DNA of 64,000 nucleotides, from positions 1 to 64,000 of the forward strand of contig BAEM01000059.1 in assembly GCA_000314955.1 (NCBI GenBank), in the 5' to 3' direction. Position numbers and translations under genes: made by a program. The notes beneath the pieces are model-generated. The model was not told the DNA's origin. It saw nothing but the letters and a program-made list of their open reading frames with translations, and did not search any database. The stretch is from Paraglaciecola chathamensis S18K6. Its GTDB lineage: Bacteria > Pseudomonadota > Gammaproteobacteria > Enterobacterales > Alteromonadaceae. Positions 47,637-55,095 of the stretch are shown here, piece by piece; position 1 is the first letter of the stretch, and each line of letters starts with the position of its first letter.

Positions 47637-48947
47637 ATGTACTACCCTTTCTCATGGCTAAGAAGCCTGGGCCGAGTAGCGGCCTATTTTCTAGTGGTTA
47701 CTTTACTTGGTTGGTATTTTTCTGAACTGAGTATTGCGATTGCTATTGGAGCCTTATTGCTCTTAGCTGGCCATTATTGGAATATATATCGCCTAAACCA
47801 TTGGCTGTGGCAGAGTAAAAAAATTACTCCGCCTAAGGTTAATGGTGTATGGGAGCATATTTATGATGGCATCTATACGCTGCAGCGTCGTAATCGAGCC
47901 AAACGCAAAGAACTTGGGTTATTAGTAAAGCGCTTCCGCGAAGGATCTGAAGCCCTACCTGATGCCGCCGTTGTAGTTGATGCAAACGCGGCGATTATTT
48001 GGTGTAACCGTCTGGCGCGTATTGAGCTGGGCCTGCGTTGGCCTGACGACGCAGGTCGCAGAATTTACAATTTGGTACGCCACCCGCAGTTTATCGAGTT
48101 TTATCATAAAAAAGATTACGAAAAGCCAATCGAAGTGCCTTCTCCGGTCAATGATCAACGTATTCTTGAATATCGCATCATGCCTTATGGTGATCAGCAT
48201 TTACTTCTGCTGATCAGAGATGTCACCAAGCTGACGCAAATAGAAAAAATGCGCAAAGATTTCGTGGCGAATGTGTCACATGAGTTACGCACGCCTTTAA
48301 CGGTTATCAATGGCTATTTGGAAACCTTGCCAGGGGCTACGAATATTCCAGAAGCCTTTTTGGCCAAAGCGTTTGAAGAAATGCGTTCTCAATCCACACG
48401 TATGCAATGCTTGATTGAAGAGTTATTAGTGCTTTCTAGAATTGAAGCTAGCAACGAGCGCACAACCGAAAACATTGTCGATGTGCCACAAATTCTCAAC
48501 ACCATAAAAATTGAGGCCGATACCCTCAACAGTGCTAAGCAGCACACCATAAGCATGGATGTAGATCCGAACCTGCAGGTTTATGGCGTGGAAACTGAAC
48601 TGCGCAGTGCTTTTTCTAATTTATTGTTTAACGCCATCCACTACACACAAGAACAAGGCAAAATACACGTTCAGTGGAAGTTAGTTGATGGTCAAGCCAC
48701 CTATTTAGTCACAGACAATGGCTATGGTATTGAAGCGAAACATCTGGGACGGCTAACAGAACGTTTTTATCGAGTTGATAAAGCCCGCTCACGTAAAACC
48801 GGTGGTTCGGGGTTGGGGCTGTCCATTGTTAAACATGTTCTCAATCACCACAATTCACGGTTACGTATAAAGAGTAAAGTGGGTGAGGGCAGTGAGTTCT
48901 CGTTCGCATTTTCTCACGAGTTATCCATCAAGCAGACCAAGGTTTAA
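47637..48947 (+). CDS. phoR: Phosphate regulon sensor kinase PhoR
   Basis: An inner membrane kinase that works with PstSCAB/PhoU to phosphorylate PhoB at low phosphate. Two N-terminal membrane segments (about 15-30 and 36-56) have almost no periplasmic loop, the PhoR hallmark. A charged linker and PAS domain follow (about 105-205; ALPDAAVVVDANAAIIWCN). The H-box is FVANVSHELRTPLTVINGYLE with His225. The ATPase domain has the N-box FSNLLFNAIHYT, DNGYGI and GGSGLGLSIVKHVLN. The 436 residues are near the E. coli length. The stop codon lies inside a short inverted-repeat element. Confidence 0.97.
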   Translation: MYYPFSWLRSLGRVAAYFLVVTLLGWYFSELSIAIAIGALLLLAGHYWNIYRLNHWLWQSKKITPPKVNGVWEHIYDGIYTLQRRNRAKRKELGLLVKRFREGSEALPDAAVVVDANAAIIWCNRLARIELGLRWPDDAGRRIYNLVRHPQFIEFYHKKDYEKPIEVPSPVNDQRILEYRIMPYGDQHLLLLIRDVTKLTQIEKMRKDFVANVSHELRTPLTVINGYLETLPGATNIPEAFLAKAFEEMRSQSTRMQCLIEELLVLSRIEASNERTTENIVDVPQILNTIKIEADTLNSAKQHTISMDVDPNLQVYGVETELRSAFSNLLFNAIHYTQEQGKIHVQWKLVDGQATYLVTDNGYGIEAKHLGRLTERFYRVDKARSRKTGGSGLGLSIVKHVLNHHNSRLRIKSKVGEGSEFSFAFSHELSIKQTKV

Positions 48948-49005
48948 ACCAACTCCATTAATAATTAGTCACTCAGCAACTATTTAATGGAATTGGTATT
49001 AAACC
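48941..49005. repeat. Short inverted-repeat element related to the 266-bp element
   Basis: Arms GGTTTAAACCAACTCCATTAA (left) and TTAATGGAATTGGTATTAAACC (right) are near-perfect inverted repeats around a 22-bp centre. The left part continues TAATTAGTCACTCAG, resembling the TTAATAAGTGATCACTCAG ends of the element at 13726-13991. The phoR stop codon (48945-48947) is inside the left arm. It may also act as a phoBR terminator-like hairpin, though no T run follows. Confidence 0.65.
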
Positions 49006-49154
49006 TCTCACCCGGTAACTTTACATGCCACCTTTGCGCTAGAACAATGCTAGTGTATTGAAATTAAACATTTTTTGAGAATATTTCTATTCATTCCCTC
49101 GGTCATGGAATTTTATCCATGACACTTTTGTTAAACTTTTCTGACAGTTTTTAT

Positions 49155-49188
49155 ATGTAACAAAAATGTCACTGAGCTCCGGTAATCT
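49155..49188 (+). promoter_or_regulatory. PhoB box and -10 of the lipoprotein/receptor genes
   Basis: ATGTAAC (49155-49161), spacer AAAA, ATGTCAC (49166-49172), then exactly 10 bp and TAATCT (49183-49188) as -10. The second 7-mer matches the Pho box at 6/7. It lies 68 bp before the ATG. Confidence 0.72.
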
Positions 49189-49240
49189 TCGTGCAAATTT
49201 TAAAACACATTAAAAAAACACTCGTTTATCGGAGAACATC

Positions 49241-50845
49241 ATGGAACTTAAGAATCTTTTCAAAGCATCTGCAGTAGCAACTGCTTTATTACTAGCTGGC
49301 TGTGGTGGTGATATTAAAGTCACGCCAACTGTTATTGATAACAGTGTTGACAACAGTGTGACTAACCCAACTACGGGTGGCGGGGACTCAGGTTCAACTA
49401 ATGTGTGTGCATCTTACGAAAATACAAGCGGTGAAACTGTTCAAGGTTCATACGACGGCACTGATTGTACGTATAACACTGCATTCGTAAGCGCAAGCAA
49501 CCCTATTACTACAGACGTAACCCTAACTGATTTGAGTAATGACGGTGTTCACTTGTTCTTAGGCTCACTTGTGATGGGTGAAGGCTGTAACAATGAAAGT
49601 GATTCTTGTTCTATCGACACAGATGGCCCAACGTTAACCGTAGATGCGGGTGCTGATGTTGCATTTAACCAAACAACGTCTTTCATTCTGATCAATCGCG
49701 GCGCGAACATTGAAGCAGAAGGTACGTACGCTGACCCAATCACCTTTACTTCAAGCAATGCATACGCTCGCCTTGACGCAGTAGGCAGTGGTCCTCAATA
49801 CCAAGATTGGGGCGGCATTATGATTGATGGTTTGGGCATTACCGATCAATGTACAGATGCGCAACGCGCTGCAGCAACATGTAATGCTGTTAGTGAAGGC
49901 GTAACCAGCTTCTACGGCGGAAATGACAACACTGATAACAGTGGCACACTTAAATTCGTGAAAATTCATTACGCTGGAGGCTTACCTTCAGGTGCTGAAG
50001 CCGGTAATGACTTGAACTCTTTAAGCTTATTCGCTGTAGGATCAGGTACTGAAATCGATTATATCGATATTTACCAAGGATACGACGACGGTATCGAATT
50101 CTTCGGTGGCGCAGTAGACATTAAGCACATTGTTATCACTGATACCCAAGATGATAGCTTGGACATCGATGCCGGTTGGCAGGGTCGTGCACAGTACGTG
50201 TTGATTAAGCAAGGCACTGTGGTAAATAACAGTGGTGAAACTGTGAGTATGGGTAACGGTGGTTTTGAGTCTGATGGTGTTAAAGGTGAATCATCAGCAG
50301 AAGCGCCAGCATCAGCTCCGGTACTTGCTAACGTAACGGTTATTACCACTGATGGTATCTCTGTACGTGACGGTGACCCTTCAATTGCCATGAAGCTAGA
50401 TGACATGATTTCTGCTACTTGGTACAACACTTTATTAGTTAAACCAGTTGCGACACAAACTTGGTGTATTAACTACAGTGGTGATGCTGCAGAAGTTATC
50501 GTAAATGGCTCAGCTTCTATTCATAACTCTGTTGCTGCATGTGCTCAATTGGCTAATGCTGGCAGTGAAACAGTTACCTCTGGTTCTGATTCAACCACAG
50601 TACAAGAATGGTTCGAAGCAAACTCAAGTGAAGTGGTAGGCGGAAACGCTGACGTACTTGCGGCAAACGGCTTTGCAACATTAACCACCAGCACAGACAT
50701 CACTATTTCTGCATTTGATGCCTCTACGCTAGATGCGTTCTTTGAAGCAACTGACTTCATCGGCGCAATTTCTGACACTGATACAACTTCTGATTGGTAT
50801 AACTGGGCTAACGATGCGTTTGTAAACGCAGCAGCCGACGAGTAA
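49241..50845 (+). CDS. Putative beta-helix outer membrane lipoprotein (Pho-linked, partner of adjacent TonB receptor)
   Basis: A 534-residue predicted lipoprotein. The lipobox LLLAGC places Cys at residue 21. A Thr/Gly/Ser/Asn linker (25-55) is followed by a body rich in short beta strands and Asp/Gly/Asn turns (GIMIDGLGI, LKFVKIHYAGG, IDYIDIYQGYDDGIEFFGG, IKHIVITDTQDDSLDID), which looks like a right-handed parallel beta-helix of the pectate-lyase type. No catalytic site is evident. It lies between phoR and a large TonB-dependent receptor, behind a PhoB-like box. A role as surface ligand-capture or processing partner of the receptor is inference. Confidence 0.8.
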   Translation: MELKNLFKASAVATALLLAGCGGDIKVTPTVIDNSVDNSVTNPTTGGGDSGSTNVCASYENTSGETVQGSYDGTDCTYNTAFVSASNPITTDVTLTDLSNDGVHLFLGSLVMGEGCNNESDSCSIDTDGPTLTVDAGADVAFNQTTSFILINRGANIEAEGTYADPITFTSSNAYARLDAVGSGPQYQDWGGIMIDGLGITDQCTDAQRAAATCNAVSEGVTSFYGGNDNTDNSGTLKFVKIHYAGGLPSGAEAGNDLNSLSLFAVGSGTEIDYIDIYQGYDDGIEFFGGAVDIKHIVITDTQDDSLDIDAGWQGRAQYVLIKQGTVVNNSGETVSMGNGGFESDGVKGESSAEAPASAPVLANVTVITTDGISVRDGDPSIAMKLDDMISATWYNTLLVKPVATQTWCINYSGDAAEVIVNGSASIHNSVAACAQLANAGSETVTSGSDSTTVQEWFEANSSEVVGGNADVLAANGFATLTTSTDITISAFDASTLDAFFEATDFIGAISDTDTTSDWYNWANDAFVNAAADE

Positions 50846-50863
50846 CCAATTTTGTATTAGATT

Positions 50864-50892
50864 AATAGGCGCCTAGTTGCGCCTATTTTTTG
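50864..50892 (+). terminator. Terminator or attenuator between lipoprotein and receptor genes
   Basis: Stem AATAGGCGC / GCGCCTATT with a 6-nt loop is followed by T6. It lies 22 bp before the receptor start, with no promoter visible after it, so the receptor probably depends on read-through. Confidence 0.75.
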
Positions 50893-50913
50893 ATTTATAG
50901 CTAGGAGTTAAAG

Positions 50914-53580
50914 GTGAGTAATCAATACAAACTTAAAAAAGTCGCCTACTCGGTAGGACTGGGACTTTTGGTTAGTGCAGGGTCAACCTTCGCACAAGAA
51001 AGTCAGGTCATGGAAGAAGTCGTAGCAACAGGCTCTCGACTTCAAGGAACGGCCGCTGCCGTTATCGAAGAGCGTAAAAATCAAGCCTTCGTTGCGGACA
51101 TATTAGGCTCAGAGCAAATTTCACGTACTGGTGATAGTGATGCGGCCTCGGCGCTTCGCCGCGTAACAGGTTTAACGTTGGTAGACGGCAAGTTTATTTA
51201 TGTGCGCGGTCTTGGCCAGCGTTATTCAAGCGCACGCTTGAACGGTGCCAGTATCCCAAGCCCAGATTTAACCCGTAACGTTATCCCGTTGGATATTTTT
51301 CCAGCAAACGTTATCGAAAGTCTCTCTGTGCAGAAAGCCTATTCACCGAATATGCCGGCCGCTTTTGGCGGGGGGAACGTTGATATTCGTACCAAAGCAA
51401 TACCGACAGAGTTTGTCGCGGGTATTCAAGTGGCTGTCGAGGGTAACACTAATAACTCTGACGGTTATACCTACAACCGCGATGAAAATGGTATTCCTCA
51501 AGCATTAACCGATGCGATACCGCAATACCGCGGAAACTTTGGTTTAGCGAGTATTATTAGTCAAGACAATTTGGTTAGTGGGGATACTACTGCAGCAGAC
51601 CAAGCGAGCGCGGTCAACAAAACCTTAGCCAAGTCTCTGCCACGTAACTTGGCACTAAAAGACGAGTCTTTAGACCCGAACTATTCAGCTCAGGCGTTTA
51701 TTGGCAACAGTTTTGATGAAGAGTATTTCGGTGGCCAAATCGGCTTTTTGGCCTCACTGGCGTATGACAATAAGTGGACGTATTCAGATCGCTCAAATGC
51801 GGTAACAAGTGCAACGCCTGTTGACAATTGCTCCACTGAACTAGCCACTGCTGATGATATCCTAAATACCTGTTACGACACATACGCTGAATCTGAAATG
51901 ACGACTGAAGAAGAGCGTGTAAACGGATTGTTCAGTGTTGGCTACAAGCTAGATACACATAGTATTAGCTACACCAAAATTTATATCGAAGATAATGAAG
52001 ACGAGTCTGAAATTTCAATTTTCCAGAACCCAAGTCAAAATATCTCGATCGCAGCTGATAATGAAGCGGATCGCACACATAGCTTCGTGTATGAAGAGCG
52101 AACGCTTGATGTCGACCAATTCCGTGGACAACACACCTTTTTGGATTACATGGGTGTAGGGGTTGATTGGCAATACACAGAATCTAGAGCCGAAACAGAA
52201 AACCCGTTAAATGTACAGTATGAGTTCACTGATACATTCGACAACGGTACTTATACTGGGTCTCTGATTGATGGAGCCCAAGGGCGAGCTAACTATCAGT
52301 TTGTTGACATGGAAGATAACATGAAGTCTTGGGGCGGTAATGTAACGCTGCCTTTGACTTTCAAAAATTTGGAAGTGGAACTTAAGGGCGGCTGGGACTT
52401 TATTGACCGTGCTAGAATTTACACGACCTCGAGTTTCTTCTTGGATAACAACCGTTCTACCACGTTAGTGAATGACGACATATCAAATGTTTTATCGATA
52501 ACCAATTATTTAACCGACGAGTTTATCGATGACAATATGTTGATTAGCTTTAACGAGCCTATCGCTCCTGAAGCCGATGATTATTTGGCTGCTCAGAAGA
52601 TTGATGCCGGCTATGCTGCTTTTGATGTCTTCTATAAAGGTATTTGGCGGATCAGTGGTGGTTTGCGTTATGAGGCATTTAAGCAAGTTTCTTTATCGTC
52701 ATCTAGCTTGATCTTTACCGAAGAAGATTTAAATAATTTCTACAGCGAAGACGATATTCTTAATGGAACAGTGAACGACGATGATTTCTATCCAGCGCTT
52801 AGCTTGACGTATATTGGCGGCGACGATTATCAGCTTCGTTTTGGTTACGGTGAAACGGTCGTTCGCCCAGATTTGCGAGAAGTTGTGCCGGTAGCCTACG
52901 ATGATCCACTAACGGATATTCGTACCTTTGGTAACGCAACGCTAAGTTCAACCACGTTGAAAAACTACGATTTACGTTATGAATTGTATTTCGACGATGG
53001 TGACAACCTCGCATTTTCTGCTTTCTACAAAGATATTACTAACCCAATTGAAACCACGCTAAGTGTGGGTGATGCAAGCTATACGGCAAACTTCACCAAT
53101 GGCGACACTGGTGAAGTGTATGGTGTTGAAGCAGAATGGTTGTATGACTTAAGCTGGGTATCAGATGGCTTCTTTACTTCTGGTAATATCACATTAAGTG
53201 ACTCAGAGGTAGTTGTTGATGCGGCCTCAGCGGGCAACTTAACCAATACTGAAAAACGCATGACAGGCCATTCTCAGTATGTGGTGAACATGCAGCTTAG
53301 TTATGATTCTGCAAATGGTAACCACAGTGGTTCATTAGTGTATAACGTCTTTGGTGAGCGAATTATTGCTTCGGGTATCAATGGGCGTGAAGACGCTTAT
53401 GAACAGCCATTTAATTCGCTTGATGCCACTTACTCTTATTTCCCTGATTTTAATACTACTGTCAAATTGACCTTAAAAAATCTGTTAGGTGAAGATCAAG
53501 AAGTAACGCAAGACGGAATCGATGTACGCACCCGTTCTATTGGTACCACAGTTAAGTTGAGCTACCGGTACGATTTCTAG
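50914..53580 (+). CDS. TonB-dependent outer membrane receptor, Pho-linked
   Basis: An 888-residue outer membrane transporter. A signal peptide of about 27 residues (ending TFAQ) is followed by a TonB-box-like MEEVVATGSR, a plug domain (about 45-175; ALRRVTGLTLVDGKFIYVRG, RYSSARLNGASIPSPD), and a 22-strand beta barrel ending in KLSYRYDF with a C-terminal Phe. The start is GTG at 50914 with TAGGAG upstream. The plug lacks siderophore-specific features, and the location next to phoBR and a PhoB-like box suggests uptake of a phosphorus compound. Ligand is not shown by sequence. Confidence 0.9.
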   Translation: MSNQYKLKKVAYSVGLGLLVSAGSTFAQESQVMEEVVATGSRLQGTAAAVIEERKNQAFVADILGSEQISRTGDSDAASALRRVTGLTLVDGKFIYVRGLGQRYSSARLNGASIPSPDLTRNVIPLDIFPANVIESLSVQKAYSPNMPAAFGGGNVDIRTKAIPTEFVAGIQVAVEGNTNNSDGYTYNRDENGIPQALTDAIPQYRGNFGLASIISQDNLVSGDTTAADQASAVNKTLAKSLPRNLALKDESLDPNYSAQAFIGNSFDEEYFGGQIGFLASLAYDNKWTYSDRSNAVTSATPVDNCSTELATADDILNTCYDTYAESEMTTEEERVNGLFSVGYKLDTHSISYTKIYIEDNEDESEISIFQNPSQNISIAADNEADRTHSFVYEERTLDVDQFRGQHTFLDYMGVGVDWQYTESRAETENPLNVQYEFTDTFDNGTYTGSLIDGAQGRANYQFVDMEDNMKSWGGNVTLPLTFKNLEVELKGGWDFIDRARIYTTSSFFLDNNRSTTLVNDDISNVLSITNYLTDEFIDDNMLISFNEPIAPEADDYLAAQKIDAGYAAFDVFYKGIWRISGGLRYEAFKQVSLSSSSLIFTEEDLNNFYSEDDILNGTVNDDDFYPALSLTYIGGDDYQLRFGYGETVVRPDLREVVPVAYDDPLTDIRTFGNATLSSTTLKNYDLRYELYFDDGDNLAFSAFYKDITNPIETTLSVGDASYTANFTNGDTGEVYGVEAEWLYDLSWVSDGFFTSGNITLSDSEVVVDAASAGNLTNTEKRMTGHSQYVVNMQLSYDSANGNHSGSLVYNVFGERIIASGINGREDAYEQPFNSLDATYSYFPDFNTTVKLTLKNLLGEDQEVTQDGIDVRTRSIGTTVKLSYRYDF

Positions 53581-53611
53581 TATCGATATATCACTTAAAT
53601 TCATTGCTATT

Positions 53612-53643
53612 AAAAGCCAACCTTAAACGGTTGGCTTTTTTGC
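53612..53643 (+). terminator. Intrinsic terminator after the receptor gene
   Basis: An 11-bp stem AAAAGCCAACC/GGTTGGCTTTT with a 6-nt loop is followed by T. Confidence 0.9.
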
Positions 53644-53779
53644 TTTTTAGCCGTTCCAGTTACATTGTGAAATAAAAGTGCTAATAAAAATTCATAGGAG
53701 TGTCACCATAACTTTAAGGTAAATAATTTAACCTTTATGTGCTGGCGAATTGGTCGTCAGTTTAAAAAGGAGACGAGTT

Positions 53780-54097
53780 ATGAAATTAAAAATTGCTGTT
53801 TGCCTTATGTTGGGGTCTTTGTCAGTTAATGCACTTGCCGCAACAACTTACCATTACCCAAAATCCACTAATCAGTACGGTCAACTAGACTATATTTTTG
53901 TCACTGCCACCAATGGCAGCGGCTTCTGCGAAGAAAAAAAACAGACTTACTCCAAAATTATTGCTGGGGAAATGTTTTGCGGGGAAGACGAGTCATCTTA
54001 CAACGAATTTGATTGGAGCAGCAAAACATGGGTTTCCAAATCCACCGGAAGTAAGAATCAGTGTTACCCCATATTCAAACAAATTACCTGTAGCTAA
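53780..54097 (+). CDS. Small secreted Cys-containing hypothetical protein
   Basis: Not recognised. The ATG at 53780 with AAAGGAGACG upstream gives 105 residues: a signal peptide (MKLKIAVCLMLGSLSVNALA) and a mature part of about 85 residues with four Cys (FCEEK, FCGED, QCYP, ITCS), enough for two disulfides, and many Ser/Tyr/Lys. The upstream open frame to 53750 lacks a leader. It stands alone between the Pho-linked receptor and a lipase, with its own terminator. A weak PhoB-like sequence is at 53689-53706. Confidence 0.72.
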   Translation: MKLKIAVCLMLGSLSVNALAATTYHYPKSTNQYGQLDYIFVTATNGSGFCEEKKQTYSKIIAGEMFCGEDESSYNEFDWSSKTWVSKSTGSKNQCYPIFKQITCS

Positions 54098-54118
54098 TGT
54101 CAATATAACGCTCGTATC

Positions 54119-54146
54119 AAGCCACCGCTAGGTGCGGTGGCTTTCC
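54119..54146 (+). terminator. Terminator after the small secreted protein gene
   Basis: Stem GCCACCGC/GCGGTGGC, loop TAGGT, followed by TTTCC. It lies between convergent genes. Confidence 0.72.
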
Positions 54147-54176
54147 TCGGTGACTTTTTTGTCCGAGACCTGAACC

Positions 54177-54884
54177 CTATTGAATTAATTGGTACTGTTT
54201 CACCGCAGTATCGGTTTGCAAACCAAAATGCCCAAGCGCGTAACTGAACGTCGCATCTTCGTTTGCGATGCGACTACTGTGCACGCCGCCCACCGTGCAA
54301 CTGCCCGTTGCACACACTATTTGGTCTAAATAGCTTTTAATCGAATACACTTTAGATGCTAATGGTACGTTGTAAATACTGTCTAAAAAGGGGCTGTTAA
54401 CAGATAAACCGGCAGAGCCACATGTAGAACTCCACACATTAAAGGGGTAGTAACCACAGCATTTTAGACCTAAAAACGCCCCTGCAATGCCCACAAAAGT
54501 ATCTACTTGATTTGCCACGGCAAGTTTATCAATCTGCTGCGCGGCTAATGTGGCGCCCATTGAATGACTAATCACATCAATTTTCCCTGTACAGGATGAG
54601 GCTAGGGCGCTTTGAATCGCTTGGCGCACAGGCGTTTCTTCACTGCCGCTGTGGTTATTGCAAGCCGCGCAGCTCTTCGATCCCCAGTCTGGGCGGTATA
54701 TGTCGCTGGTGGAATAACCATTAGCTAACAGATGATCATAGGTGTTATCCCAACTGGCTGGCGTGGCCGTATTGCCATGGACCAACACCACTGCATCTTT
54801 GCAGGCTAGCGCTTGCAAAGGCAGAGCTAAACACATTAATAGTGCTAGCATTCGTATTTTGTAACATTCTTTTATTGTTTTCAT
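54177..54884 (-). CDS. Secreted lipase-like alpha/beta hydrolase
   Basis: A 235-residue exported hydrolase. The leader ends near LQALA. Alpha/beta-hydrolase signs are VVLVHGNTATPASWD (oxyanion region) and the nucleophile elbow ISHSMGA with the catalytic Ser. YLDQIV probably supplies the Asp and GVHSSR or GHFGL the His. About 10 Cys (CAAC, KCCGY, CATGSC) suggest disulfides. It resembles class 2 lipases (EstA/lipase family). The start could be Met12 (MLALLMC). It diverges from the iron permease gene. Substrate unknown. Confidence 0.85.
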   Translation of the reverse strand: MKTIKECYKIRMLALLMCLALPLQALACKDAVVLVHGNTATPASWDNTYDHLLANGYSTSDIYRPDWGSKSCAACNNHSGSEETPVRQAIQSALASSCTGKIDVISHSMGATLAAQQIDKLAVANQVDTFVGIAGAFLGLKCCGYYPFNVWSSTCGSAGLSVNSPFLDSIYNVPLASKVYSIKSYLDQIVCATGSCTVGGVHSSRIANEDATFSYALGHFGLQTDTAVKQYQLIQ

Positions 54885-55013
54885 ACTGTCCTCTTTCGTT
54901 ATTTTTGTAAGTGACAGCAGTGAATATAGGGCGTGCAGGGCAACTCAAACATAGTACTTTAGCACTGTGCGGCGAGAGCACTTAGCGTTGATTACGCAAC
55001 GACTTAAAAGTAA

Positions 55014-55032
55014 AATAATAACTATTCTCATT
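55014..55032 (+). promoter_or_regulatory. Candidate Fur box upstream of the FTR1 fusion gene
   Basis: AATAATAACTATTCTCATT matches 11 of 19 positions of the Fur consensus (by my count), 63 bp before the permease start and about 130 bp from the divergent lipase. Confidence 0.5.
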
Positions 55033-55095
55033 TGTTAACTGTGGGCGTTTGACCAATGCTCACTCACGTAATTGCCCTCAGGTTAAGGTTATATC

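Noticed and set aside
54911-54917. GTGACAG (CTGTCAC on the minus strand) before the lipase gene as a Pho box
   Set aside because: The 7-mer 11 bp away on either side does not match; a single half-site is expected by chance.
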